From assembly GCF_025127995.1 (NCBI RefSeq), contig NZ_JAHLYP010000050.1:1-64000 (forward strand): a DNA stretch of 64,000 bases, written 5' to 3'. The notes below the pieces were generated by a model. The model had not been told where the DNA came from. It was given only the letters and a program-made list of their open reading frames with translations, and searched no databases. This document shows, piece by piece, positions 56,080 to 64,000 of the stretch. The translations under genes and the position numbers were made by a program. Position 1 is the stretch's first letter; the number at the start of each line of letters is the position of its first letter. The DNA is from Synechococcus sp. CS-1332. Its GTDB lineage: Bacteria > Cyanobacteriota > Cyanobacteriia > PCC-6307 > Cyanobiaceae.

Positions 56080-57014
56080 TCACCCAGCACGTCCCGGCTG
56101 TTCTGCTGCTGGGTGGTGGCCTTGGCGCGTTGCTGCTGCATCTGCTTCTGCCCCTGCTGCGGCGCGGGTTGGTGGACCAGCCCAATGCCCGCAGCTCCCA
56201 CCAACGGCCCACCCCCCGGGGCGGGGGCCTGGCCTTTGTGCTGGTGGGCAGTGGATTGGCTCCCCTGGCTGGCGATGGCTGGCCAGCGTGGATCCCCCTG
56301 ATCTGCCTGCCGCTGGCCCTGGTAGGCCTGCTGGACGACCGACTCGATCTGCCGGCCCCAGGGCGGTACGGCATTCAGATCGCAACGGCCCTGGCCCTGG
56401 TGGCGATCACCCCCCTGACCCTGGCGTGGTGGCTGCTGCCCATGGCCTGGTTCGCCGTTACGGCAGTGATCAATTTCGTCAACTTCAGCGATGGCCTCGA
56501 TGGGCTCGTCGCCGGCTGCGCCTCGGTGCTGCTGATCGTTGCCGTTCTGGCGATGGCCCCCGATGGCGGCAATGGCCTGCTGCCCTTGCTCGGTGCCCTG
56601 CTGAGCTTTCTGGCCTGGAACTGGCGCCCTGCCAGGGTGTTCATGGGGGATGTGGGCAGCACATTCCTCGGGGCGGTGATCGCCGGCGTGGTGCTCCAGC
56701 AGGGCACACCGGCCATGGCCCTGGGCCTGTTGTTGGTGGGCTTTCCCCTGCTGGGGGACCCCTGCCTCTGCGTTCTGCGCCGCTGGAAGGCCGGACAACC
56801 GATCTTCCAGGCCCATCGTCTGCACCTCTACCAGCGCCTGCATCAGGCCGGCTGGCCCCACGGCCGGGTGGCCCTGCTTTACATCGGCTCCACCGCCCTG
56901 CTGGGCTGGGCCCTTCTTGTCCAGGGCCTGGTTCTGGAGCTCGCTGTGGTGCTTGGGCTACTGGCGGTTGGCCTCTGGCTGGATCGACACCAGGCAGTGC
57001 CCTTCTCATCTTAG
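56076..57014 (+). CDS. WecA/MraY-like undecaprenyl-phosphate glycosyl-1-phosphate transferase
   Basis: 312 residues with about nine to ten hydrophobic helices. The family signatures are in order: ARSSHQRPTPRGGGLAFVL, VGLLDDRLDLP (the metal-binding DD), NFVNFSDGLDGLVAGCA, ARVFMGDVGSTFLGAV and AHRLHLYQRLH. These enzymes transfer a sugar phosphate, commonly GlcNAc-1-P or a FucNAc/QuiNAc-1-P, to undecaprenyl phosphate and start glycan assembly at the membrane. It is the last gene of the packed stretch. No gene is visible in the 294 bases that follow. Confidence 0.88.
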   Translation: MITQHVPAVLLLGGGLGALLLHLLLPLLRRGLVDQPNARSSHQRPTPRGGGLAFVLVGSGLAPLAGDGWPAWIPLICLPLALVGLLDDRLDLPAPGRYGIQIATALALVAITPLTLAWWLLPMAWFAVTAVINFVNFSDGLDGLVAGCASVLLIVAVLAMAPDGGNGLLPLLGALLSFLAWNWRPARVFMGDVGSTFLGAVIAGVVLQQGTPAMALGLLLVGFPLLGDPCLCVLRRWKAGQPIFQAHRLHLYQRLHQAGWPHGRVALLYIGSTALLGWALLVQGLVLELAVVLGLLAVGLWLDRHQAVPFSS

Positions 57015-57308
57015 AATGGTACTAACGTAGATAAAAAAGCCCACGCAAGACTCATGGTCCACTCCTCCATTCCAGCAATTCAGGATGGGAATACCCACGC
57101 CATCATGACTTGGTAGCGCCAATTCGGCCCATCATCCTCCGCCCCAATGGCAGACCCTCGCGAAGCATCTAATGCCAATTTCCTAGGCATGGAGATTCAT
57201 CAATTCATCAGCAATTCCATTGAAGCGAGAAGATCCTGCAACATTATTCTCTAGGCGATTATTCAGGCAGTCTTCAATTGATTCAAAGACATTCAGCCAC
57301 TTGAACGT
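57015..57308. other. AT-rich intergenic region before capD, with candidate promoter
   Basis: This 294-base region is clearly lower in GC than both neighbours and has no plausible gene. TTGAAG (57220-57225), 17 bases and ATTATT (57243-57248) make a passable promoter 60 bases before the next start. The drop in GC suggests this stretch separates two transcripts or joins two insertions. Confidence 0.4.
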
Positions 57309-59246
57309 TTGATTCCCCAGCTCTCATTTCTTCGCTACGTCCAGAAGCAGCTGCTCGCCCGCAGGCTGCTGCTGGTCGTGTTCGATGGTCTGATGATCAT
57401 CACGGCCTATCTCGGGGCCTTTGTCTTGCGTTTGCCTGACGCAACGTCCCTGAGGGGATTCCTGCCTTCCACCATCCTGCTTCTGCCCCTGGCCGTCATC
57501 ACGGGCCTGCCGGTCTTGGTGGTCTCCGGGTGGTATCGGGGGCTCACCCGCTATGCCGGCAGCCATTCCCTTTACGGACTCGTCCCCCGTTCAGGATCCA
57601 TGGTGCTGATCCTGCTGCTGATCAGCACCCTGATCGGGGGGCCCCAGCCGCCACGCTCCTTCTGGATTCTCTACTGGCTTCTGTTCACCGGGGGCGCTAT
57701 CGCCAGCCGCATCGTGCTGCGCGACGTTCTCGTCCATCACCTTGATCAGCGGGAGATCCACAACCCTGGCGACGCCAGGGGTGACGCCACGCTCATCTAT
57801 GGGGCCGGGGCCTCCGGGATGGGTCTGCTGCTGGCCCTGCGCAACGACCCCCGCTTCCGCGTCGTCGGTTTCCTTGACGACGATGAGGGACTCCAGGGCC
57901 GCACGCTTCAGAACATGGCCATCCACACGCCCCTGCGGTTACCCCGATTGATCGAACGGCATGGCGTGAGCAAGGTTCTGCTCGCCATGCCGGCCATGTC
58001 CAGGCGACGCAAGCGGCTACTGGTCGACCAGCTCACTCACAGCGGGCTGGAAGTGCTCTCCATCCCCTCCCTGGCGCAGATGGCCAGTGGCCAGCGGATC
58101 GTTTCTGACCTGCAGGCGGTGGCGATTGAAGATCTCCTGGGTCGCGAGCCCTCCAACCCCGACCCGGTGCTGCTCAAGGCAGGCGTGGAGGGAAAGGTGG
58201 TGATGGTGACAGGCGCGGGTGGCTCGATTGGAAGCGAACTCTGCCGGCAGGTGGTGGCCCTCGGCGCCTCCAGGCTGCTGCTGCTGGAGCGCAATGAATA
58301 CGCCCTCTACGCCATTGAGCGAGAGTTGAGCTCCTACCTCGGCGGCGTCGAACTGCAAGCCGTTCTCGGCGACTCCTGCAATACAGCCCGCCTCACGCTG
58401 CTCTGCCGGCAACACGGCGTGGAGACCATCTTCCATGCCGCCGCTTACAAGCATGTCCCGCTTGTTGAGGCCAACCTCTGCGCAGGCATCGCCAACAACA
58501 TCGGCGCCACCGAGGCCGTGATCGCCGCCGCCCGCGCCTCGGGTGTCAGCCGACTCACCCTGATCTCCACTGACAAAGCAGTACGTCCCACCAATGTCAT
58601 GGGGGCCAGCAAGCGCATCTGCGAGCTCCTGATCCAGGCCGCCGCCGCCGAGGTCCAATCGGGCGGTCCGATTCTGTCCATGGTCAGGTTCGGCAATGTG
58701 TTGGGCTCATCCGGCTCGGTGATCCCCTTGTTTCACCAGCAGATCGCAAGAGGAGGACCCGTCACCGTCACCCATCCGGCCATCACCCGTTACTTCATGA
58801 CCATCCCAGAGGCTGTTCAGCTGGTGCTCCAAGCCACTGGTATGGCCATTGGCGGCGATCTCTTCCTTCTCGACATGGGGGAACCGGTCCGGATCGCTGA
58901 CCTGGCGCGGCAGATGATCGAACTGTCGGGTCTGAGGGTGCGAGACGATCACAACGTTGACGGTGACATTGCCATCCAGTACACGGGCTTACGGCCTGGG
59001 GAAAAACTCTATGAAGAGTTGCTGATCAGTGCCGACGACCAGCCCACCCAGCACCCATTGATTCGCCGGGCCACCGAACCGCGTCGCGAAAGCGAACAGT
59101 TGATTCCCCTGATCCAGAAGCTGCACGAGGCTCTCGCCGAGTGGGACGAAGCGACGACCTGCCAGCTCCTACGCCAACTGGTGCCGGAATACGATCCAGA
59201 AGAAGGGCTTCCGGCCCTACCCCTGGTTGACGCGTTGGCCCGATGA
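57309..59246 (+). CDS. CapD/WbpM-type nucleotide-sugar 4,6-dehydratase
   Basis: 645 residues. About four membrane helices fill residues 15-130 (LLLVVFDGLMIITAYLGAFV and onward). A first Rossmann domain (IYGAGASGMGLLLALRNDPR) is followed by the catalytic SDR with VMVTGAGGSIGSELCRQVVA at about residue 298, AAAYKHVPLVEANLCAG and STDKAVRPTNVMGASKR; the M/K pattern (not YXXXK) is normal for this group. FGNVLGSSGSVIPLFHQQI and GEKLYEELLIS follow. It would make a UDP-4-keto-6-deoxysugar, often QuiNAc or FucNAc, for the priming transferase. TTG start. ATGA overlap with the exosortase. Confidence 0.92.
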   Translation: MIPQLSFLRYVQKQLLARRLLLVVFDGLMIITAYLGAFVLRLPDATSLRGFLPSTILLLPLAVITGLPVLVVSGWYRGLTRYAGSHSLYGLVPRSGSMVLILLLISTLIGGPQPPRSFWILYWLLFTGGAIASRIVLRDVLVHHLDQREIHNPGDARGDATLIYGAGASGMGLLLALRNDPRFRVVGFLDDDEGLQGRTLQNMAIHTPLRLPRLIERHGVSKVLLAMPAMSRRRKRLLVDQLTHSGLEVLSIPSLAQMASGQRIVSDLQAVAIEDLLGREPSNPDPVLLKAGVEGKVVMVTGAGGSIGSELCRQVVALGASRLLLLERNEYALYAIERELSSYLGGVELQAVLGDSCNTARLTLLCRQHGVETIFHAAAYKHVPLVEANLCAGIANNIGATEAVIAAARASGVSRLTLISTDKAVRPTNVMGASKRICELLIQAAAAEVQSGGPILSMVRFGNVLGSSGSVIPLFHQQIARGGPVTVTHPAITRYFMTIPEAVQLVLQATGMAIGGDLFLLDMGEPVRIADLARQMIELSGLRVRDDHNVDGDIAIQYTGLRPGEKLYEELLISADDQPTQHPLIRRATEPRRESEQLIPLIQKLHEALAEWDEATTCQLLRQLVPEYDPEEGLPALPLVDALAR

Positions 59247-60181
59247 GCAACATCGTCAAGCGCCTCTGGGACGCGCTCTATCTGAAGTTTCCCCCGTCCT
59301 GGCGGGCCGCCATACCGGCCGTTCCCCCTCCGACGCCCCGGAATCTCTGGCTGGCCCTTTGCGCAGCTGTGGCGATCCTGAACATCGCCGTCTTCCAGAG
59401 CAGCCAGAGCGAGCACATCACTGTTTTCGCCGTTCTGGTTTGGGGGGGAGCGGTGATCTGCATGGAGGATCAGTTCGAAGACCTCGAACCTCAGCCGGCC
59501 GCCTGGGGACTGATCATGGGCAGCCTGCTCCTGGTGTGGCTCCTGATTCGCTCGGCGGTGATCCTGCACTGGGACGGTCTGCTGTTCGCCCTCGCACCGA
59601 TTGGCGGGCTCGCCCTTGGCCTGCTGGCCGAAAAGCCAGCCAAACTGGGCCGTTTCCGCGACCCCCTGCTCTGCCTGCTGCTGCTGCCTGGCTTCGCCCT
59701 GTTGATGCGAATCCTGCCGGAGGCGCCCATCAGTCTGCTCACCGCCCAGTTGTCCGGACTATGGCTGAGCATCCTCGGACTCGACGTGGTCGTGAATGCC
59801 CGCAGCGTGCTGCTTCCCGCTGGAGGGGTGAGGGTGCTCGGTCCCTGCAACGGCCTGGACATGATGGCCCAGGTCCTCTGCGTGGGGGTGATCTTTTTAT
59901 TGGCCTTTCCGATCCGTTCCTGGACCAGCCGCATCCTGCTGCTCCTGGTCGCCCCGTTGATCGGACTCATCTCCAACACCCTTCGCATCGCCCTTCTGGC
60001 GATCTTCGCCGGCAATGGGAACTCCAAAGGGAGCTGGTGGTTCGATTTCTTTCACGAGAGCACCGGATCCCTGGTCTTTTCCGGTGTCGCCGTCCTGATC
60101 TTCGGCATGGTCTACATGCGGCTTCTGGAGAGGGAGCTGCCACCCCTGCCCAGTCAGCCCCCACAGGGGGAGGGATTGTGA
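59243..60181 (+). CDS. crtA: Cyanoexosortase A
   Basis: 312 residues with about eight membrane helices. The exosortase catalytic triad is present: Cys in VLGPCNGLDMMAQV (about C202), Arg in SNTLRIALLA (R248) and His in WWFDFFHESTGSLVF (H271). Exosortases process proteins with a PEP-CTERM signal at the membrane, cutting and transferring them in the envelope. The arrangement with the following gene is that of the cyanobacterial exosortase A system (TIGR03763/TIGR04153 type, named from memory). It overlaps the dehydratase before it (ATGA) and the associated gene after it (GTGA). Confidence 0.85.
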   Translation: MSNIVKRLWDALYLKFPPSWRAAIPAVPPPTPRNLWLALCAAVAILNIAVFQSSQSEHITVFAVLVWGGAVICMEDQFEDLEPQPAAWGLIMGSLLLVWLLIRSAVILHWDGLLFALAPIGGLALGLLAEKPAKLGRFRDPLLCLLLLPGFALLMRILPEAPISLLTAQLSGLWLSILGLDVVVNARSVLLPAGGVRVLGPCNGLDMMAQVLCVGVIFLLAFPIRSWTSRILLLLVAPLIGLISNTLRIALLAIFAGNGNSKGSWWFDFFHESTGSLVFSGVAVLIFGMVYMRLLERELPPLPSQPPQGEGL

Positions 60182-60846
60182 TCACCCCCCCCCTCTTGGT
60201 GCGGTGGTATGGCACGCTCGCCACCGTCGCTGCACTGTTGGCTACCCAGGCGATCGTTCTGCCACGCTGGCCGCAAGCCCCCCAGCCCATCCCAGGAGAG
60301 GAACTGGAGGCCGGGCTGCAAGGCGCCAAGCTTCTCTCAGTATCCGATCGCGACCTCCCCGGCACCCCATGGCCGGCAAAGCGGAGTTATGAACTCGCAA
60401 CATCCGCTCCGGTTGTGTTCCCACTTCGGGGGGGGTTTGAGCTCACCCTGATGAACGGCTCAGTGCGTCAGCGGTTCAACTTTCAAGCCAGTTTCATCGG
60501 TCGAGATCAACCCAGCCTCAAACTCAAGAAGCGCCACTTGATCAATTCGCCGATTCCCACGGCAGCAGGCCTGGCTCAAAATCGCCACGTCCTCCAGACC
60601 TGTCTAATGGGACGCCCAGGCCTGGAGAACGCCTTTGGCGTGACGCGTGAACAACTCACCGCACTAGCCGACAGCCTTTCTATCGGCAAGCGCGCCGCGA
60701 TTGAACGCGTGGTGGGACTCCAGCCCAACCGCACCTATGCCTGCACCCTGATCAGTCTTCGTGGACCCAAAGGGGAGCCCCCCTCCGAGCGCCTATGGCT
60801 GCAGGTGCTGGGCCTGGTGCAGCCGGTGCTGCGATCCCAGGGCTAA
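60178..60846 (+). CDS. Cyanoexosortase A system-associated protein
   Basis: About 222 residues starting at a GTG that overlaps the exosortase stop. One N-terminal hydrophobic helix (GTLATVAALLATQAIVL) is followed by a periplasmic domain; RSYELATSAPVVFPLRGGFE, NGSVRQRFNFQASFIGR, LQTCLMGRPGLENAFGVT and LISLRGPKGEPPSERLWLQV are the visible conserved-looking pieces. It has the size and position of the protein that partners cyanoexosortase A, comparable to EpsI in the EPS/exosortase systems of other bacteria. Its exact role is not known. Confidence 0.75.
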   Translation: MITPPLLVRWYGTLATVAALLATQAIVLPRWPQAPQPIPGEELEAGLQGAKLLSVSDRDLPGTPWPAKRSYELATSAPVVFPLRGGFELTLMNGSVRQRFNFQASFIGRDQPSLKLKKRHLINSPIPTAAGLAQNRHVLQTCLMGRPGLENAFGVTREQLTALADSLSIGKRAAIERVVGLQPNRTYACTLISLRGPKGEPPSERLWLQVLGLVQPVLRSQG

Positions 60847-60921
60847 GCCAAGCAGAACAGTCCGCTTTCTCCCGTTTTCCATGTCCAAGCCCTCTTTCCC
60901 GCCATCGCCCTGACGCCCTCC

Positions 60922-61014
60922 ATGCGCCTCTGTCCGGGGGCTGCCCAACTCATGCAGGGGCAGGGGAAGCTCACCCTGCGCGTGGCCGGGGTCAACACCC
61001 AGGTGATCCGCTAG
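60922..61014 (+). CDS. Possible 30-residue ORF overlapping the phosphatase
   Basis: ATG at 60922 reads MRLCPGAAQLMQGQGKLTLR and ends with TAG at 61012-61014, the last base of which is the first base of the phosphatase GTG (TAGTG). The open frame extends upstream to 60847 without a start codon. The tight junction is what a real upstream gene would show; the short length and lack of homology argue against it. It could equally be the end of a broken gene. Confidence 0.25.
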   Translation: MRLCPGAAQLMQGQGKLTLRVAGVNTQVIR

Positions 61015-61565
61015 TGATCGGAGCGCTGCGGAGGTTGTTGCTGAGCCTGGGGGAGGCGAAGAGGCCTGCCGAACTCTTTCTGGAGCGATCCCTTCCCTTC
61101 AGCTGGGTTCTCACCAATCGGCTAGCGGTCGGCCCAATGCCCCGCTGTGACAGGCATTGGCAGCAACTGGAGCAGGCCGGATTTCGCAGCCGCTTCAGCT
61201 GTTGCTACCCACAGGAGGAAACCGGTCTGATCCTGCCTCCTGGATGGTCGAGTGCCAGGGTCTCCCTGCCCGATCATCGGGAGCAGGAGCCGATGCAGGA
61301 ACCCAGGCTGGCCCTTGCTTTGGCCAGGGCAGAGGCGCTGGTAATCGACGACTCACCGCTCTACCTGCATTGCATGGCGGGATATGAACGCTCCCCCCTG
61401 CTGGCCGTGGGACTCACGGCCCGACTGCGAGGCATCGACATGCTGGCGGCGCTGGCCTGGGTACGTCGTTGCCACCCGATGGCCATGCCGATTTACGGCC
61501 ACCTGGTGATGCTGGAGAGCATCCTGTCCGCCGCGCCCACGTCAAAGCAAACGCTCGGAGACTGA
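61014..61565 (+). CDS. Cys-based protein phosphatase (dual-specificity/PTP type)
   Basis: 183 residues from a GTG at 61014. LYLHCMAGYERSPLLAVGLT holds HCX5R with the nucleophile at about C120; CMAGYER fits the dual-specificity phosphatase P-loop. RPAELFLERSLPFSWVL and LAVGPMPRC lie upstream. Soluble, cytosolic. Immediately opposite the Wzc-like kinase, so an obvious partner to dephosphorylate its tyrosine cluster, as Wzb or CpsB do in other capsule systems, although its fold differs from low-molecular-weight Wzb. Confidence 0.8.
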   Translation: MIGALRRLLLSLGEAKRPAELFLERSLPFSWVLTNRLAVGPMPRCDRHWQQLEQAGFRSRFSCCYPQEETGLILPPGWSSARVSLPDHREQEPMQEPRLALALARAEALVIDDSPLYLHCMAGYERSPLLAVGLTARLRGIDMLAALAWVRRCHPMAMPIYGHLVMLESILSAAPTSKQTLGD

Positions 61566-61582
61566 GCGAATCGCTCAGTCTC
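61558..61582. terminator. Perfect palindrome holding both convergent stop codons
   Basis: GAGACTGAGCG, AAT, CGCTCAGTCTC: an 11-base-pair perfect stem and three-base loop. The phosphatase TGA (61563-61565) and the kinase stop (61575-61577 on the minus strand) both lie within the arms. There is no U tract on either side, so it may work as a bidirectional hairpin that ends or stabilises both messages. Palindromic stop overlap may be chance-assisted. Confidence 0.6.
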
Positions 61583-64000
61583 TGTTGCCAAAACGCTTGC
61601 GCAGCCAGCTCATCGGCCCGCCACTGGGCTGGCTCGCCCCGCGATAACGGCGGGAAGGAGCCCTGTCGGCGGGGGGCAAGGAACTGCTGGCGGTGGTGCC
61701 CGGTGTGCTCCCTCCATTGGAATCGGTAGGTCCTAAAGGCTGGCCATCCTCATCGCGGAAGTAGGTCTTGACGTCGGACTCTCCTTCGTTGTAACGGGAG
61801 GTGACATAGGTGTTGGAGGCAGCACCCTTCATGTAGCTGTCGCGATAGCGCTGAACATAACTACCGAATCCACCCGAGGAAGGCTCCGTTGCACTCTTGG
61901 CATACCCGGAGGCCGACGCGTAGGCGTAGTGATAGTAGTAACCATATTCGTAGCCGTAGTCGTTGAGGCGGCTCGGGAAGTTGACCTGGTTGCAGATGAT
62001 GCCCAGCACGTCGACTCCAGAGGCTTTGATCCGGCGACTGGCCTGGGGAGCGAGTTCACGACTCACTTTGCCCAGTCCCACAAGGAAGAGAATGCCATCC
62101 AGCTTCTCCCCGAGAAGAATCGGATCTGCCAGCATCAGGCAGGGAGGTGCATCAACAACAATGATGTCGTAGCCAGGGAGGGCACGAATCTCTTCCATGA
62201 CATCTTTACAACGACTGGAATTCAGCAGTTTGGCCGGATCGGGTGGCTTCGGACCGGCCGGCAACACATCCATGTTTTCAGCAACGGAGTGAATGAATTC
62301 CGCTGGCTTTCGAGCCGATTCCGACAACAGGGTTGAAAGACCATCACCCTGTTCCACTCCCAGATATCTGGCCTGCATGGGCAGACGCATGTCGGAATCA
62401 ACGACAAGCACCTTCAGGCCGAGATCAGCAAGCGTCCGGGCGAAGACAGCCACCGCAGTGGACTTTCCCTCCCCCTGGGTAGAGGACGTGATCCCCACCA
62501 TGCGAATGCTGCTGTCGGCACGAAGCAGGCGGAAGGTGGTGAACAGGCTACGCAGGGACTCCTTGATGGCAAAGCGCTCGCTTGATGACATCTTTGAGAT
62601 GCTGGTGGCGATGTCGACACCAGGCTCCAGAGGTAAATAGGGGATCAGACCCAGAACGGGAAGCTGGAGCTCCTTTTCCACCTCCATGGGAGTGTGGAAG
62701 ACGTTGTCAGTTCGCTCTCTGAGAATGGCCGCACCAAGTCCCGCCAGGAGACCGATCATGATGGCCCTAAGCAGATTGCGCTGAATATTGGGCTCTACGG
62801 GACTGCTGCCGAAGTCAGGGGGACCAATCACTTCCCAGGGGGAGATCGATCGCGCCATTTCCAGGCGATACCGTTCCCTCGCCTGAATGTAAGAGGAGTA
62901 TTGCTCTCTGGCGATAGAAAGACGCTGGTTTATATTTTCAAATTCCGACATCTTCTGCGGATTGTTCCTGAAGTTCTCGCTGAGAAGCAGGACCTGGCGG
63001 TTGATCTCGTCCTGCTGGGCCACGTTGGAGAGCAGCCGGGCCTTGACGGCATCCGCGGCCTGGCGCTGGACCACAGGCAACAGCTGGTTGCGCCTCGCAA
63101 GCAGAGACTGCACGATCGGAGAGTTCTCCTTGTAGGTACCTTTTGCGGTGGCCAGTTCCTGCTCAAACTGGTTCAGCAGATCGAGGGGAGTGGCGGTGCC
63201 CCGGGCAGCCTCCGCACCGGAGGAGGCCCGGCCCGGAACGAGAACGCTGTTACGACCAAGCTGCTCGAGGGCCGTGGGAGCGCCACTCGGCGTGAACTGA
63301 AGCTTTCCTGTCTGAATCGACTTCAGTTGGCTGTCCAGCTGCACCTGCTCGTTTTGGAGGGTGCGCAGCTGATTGACGAGACTTTCGCGAGCACCCAGAA
63401 TCTGGCCTGCCGCAGCGGCAGGGTCGACGAAATTGTTCCTTTCGCGGAACTTGAGCATCTCTTGAGAGAGCCTCTGAACCCGGGCCTCGATCGCCGGGGC
63501 CTGTTCATCCAGGAACCGAACACCGGAATTCACAGCGGCTTGGCGCTGGGTGAGGGAGAAAGCGGTGTAATCCTTCGCAAGCTGGCGAAGAATCACCTTG
63601 CCTTTGGCGGGATCGGGCCAGCGCAGGGAAACATTCAGAACATTATCGACGCTTGCCGACTCCTGGCTGATGGACAGGTTGCTCTCAAGGGCTCGTAGCG
63701 GCACACCCTGGCGCTGGGCGACCGGCCCGAGCAGCAAGGGGCTGCGCATCAAGACGATCAGGCTGGGTACATCCGTCTTGATTTCGCTACGGGCAATTCT
63801 CTCCACCGATCCGCCGCCGCCACCACTGCCGGGATTGTCGAAGGGGTTGCTGATCTGCATCTGAAACCCCCCCTGATAAACGGGGGCAAAGATGCGTTGC
63901 CGCAGGGTGTTGATGGCCAGAACACCCGTCACAACAGCGAACGTGATCAGGAAGACGGACTGGCGACGCTTGACTGTCCGAACCAGGCCGCCAAGGCCCC
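61575..64000 (-). CDS. Wzc-type polysaccharide co-polymerase and tyrosine kinase (5' end outside window)
   Basis: The frame is open to the right edge, so the start is missing; about 807 residues are present. Near the visible N-terminus LVRTVKRRQSVFLITFAVVT is the first transmembrane helix of a Wzz domain, followed by a long coiled-coil periplasmic part. The cytosolic kinase has Walker A STQGEGKSTAV, Walker A' VLVVDSDMRLP and Walker B IIVVDAPP. The tail holds a dense Tyr cluster (YGYEYGYYYHYAYASASGY) for autophosphorylation. Such BY-kinases regulate chain length and export of polysaccharides. It converges on the phosphatase gene. Confidence 0.9.
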   Translation of the reverse strand, partial: GLGGLVRTVKRRQSVFLITFAVVTGVLAINTLRQRIFAPVYQGGFQMQISNPFDNPGSGGGGGSVERIARSEIKTDVPSLIVLMRSPLLLGPVAQRQGVPLRALESNLSISQESASVDNVLNVSLRWPDPAKGKVILRQLAKDYTAFSLTQRQAAVNSGVRFLDEQAPAIEARVQRLSQEMLKFRERNNFVDPAAAAGQILGARESLVNQLRTLQNEQVQLDSQLKSIQTGKLQFTPSGAPTALEQLGRNSVLVPGRASSGAEAARGTATPLDLLNQFEQELATAKGTYKENSPIVQSLLARRNQLLPVVQRQAADAVKARLLSNVAQQDEINRQVLLLSENFRNNPQKMSEFENINQRLSIAREQYSSYIQARERYRLEMARSISPWEVIGPPDFGSSPVEPNIQRNLLRAIMIGLLAGLGAAILRERTDNVFHTPMEVEKELQLPVLGLIPYLPLEPGVDIATSISKMSSSERFAIKESLRSLFTTFRLLRADSSIRMVGITSSTQGEGKSTAVAVFARTLADLGLKVLVVDSDMRLPMQARYLGVEQGDGLSTLLSESARKPAEFIHSVAENMDVLPAGPKPPDPAKLLNSSRCKDVMEEIRALPGYDIIVVDAPPCLMLADPILLGEKLDGILFLVGLGKVSRELAPQASRRIKASGVDVLGIICNQVNFPSRLNDYGYEYGYYYHYAYASASGYAKSATEPSSGGFGSYVQRYRDSYMKGAASNTYVTSRYNEGESDVKTYFRDEDGQPLGPTDSNGGSTPGTTASSSLPPADRAPSRRYRGASQPSGGPMSWLRKRFGNRD

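Noticed and set aside
57041-57100. Possible small RNA with ACTCCTCC core similar to cyanobacterial Yfr1
   Set aside because: The Yfr1 core is ACTCCTCACAC; here only part matches and no stem or terminator surrounds it.

Overview
The window is a GC-rich cyanobacterial chromosome segment. The photosystem II genes psbD (3' end) and psbC, a group 2 sigma factor, an ARC6/Ftn2-type division protein, cobyric acid synthase and a cyanoexosortase point to the Synechococcus/Cyanobium lineage. That placement is inferred from gene content and composition, not from a tree. No rRNA, tRNA, CRISPR array or intact insertion sequence was seen.

Layout. Positions 1-5.5 kb: psbD-psbC, an exostosin-like protein, maf, an Npun_F0494-like protein and cobQ. 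5.5-9.8 kb: a small secreted orphan, a plant-type ferredoxin with no ordinary start codon, a glycosyltransferase-like gene, a radical SAM/SPASM enzyme and glf. 9.7-21.7 kb: mostly housekeeping genes (mnmA, nnr, a sigma factor, pdhA, ftn2, ffh, rpsP, phoH, a Bax-inhibitor-like membrane protein) with one more glycosyltransferase-like gene. 22-26.3 kb: gmd, fcl and galE (GDP-fucose and UDP-galactose supply), then a convergent TIGR03790-type protein.

26.7-64 kb is one large surface-polysaccharide locus. It begins with a lipid-flippase-like ABC exporter. A tightly packed set of genes follows on the + strand: 15 glycosyltransferase genes carrying about 17 catalytic domains, an asparagine-synthase-like ligase without the glutaminase cysteine, an O-antigen-polymerase-like membrane protein, a sugar-nucleotide epimerase, a complete AsnB, a NodU/CmcH-type carbamoyltransferase, a degenerate SDR and a WecA/MraY-like initiating transferase. 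Many junctions are 4-base ATGA or GTGA overlaps, so much of it is probably one transcript. After an AT-rich gap come a CapD/WbpM-type dehydratase, cyanoexosortase A with its associated protein, and a Cys-based phosphatase. A Wzc-type tyrosine kinase faces the phosphatase, and the two genes meet in a perfect palindrome that contains both stop codons.

How they fit together (inference): the MraY-like enzyme primes a lipid carrier, the glycosyltransferases build a large repeat or branched glycan, the epimerases and dehydratases supply unusual sugars, and the amide ligases and carbamoyltransferase decorate it. The ABC exporter or an unseen Wzx flips it, the polymerase-like protein links units, and the Wzc kinase and phosphatase control chain length and export. 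The exosortase may anchor a glycoprotein in the same envelope; no PEP-CTERM substrate is visible here.
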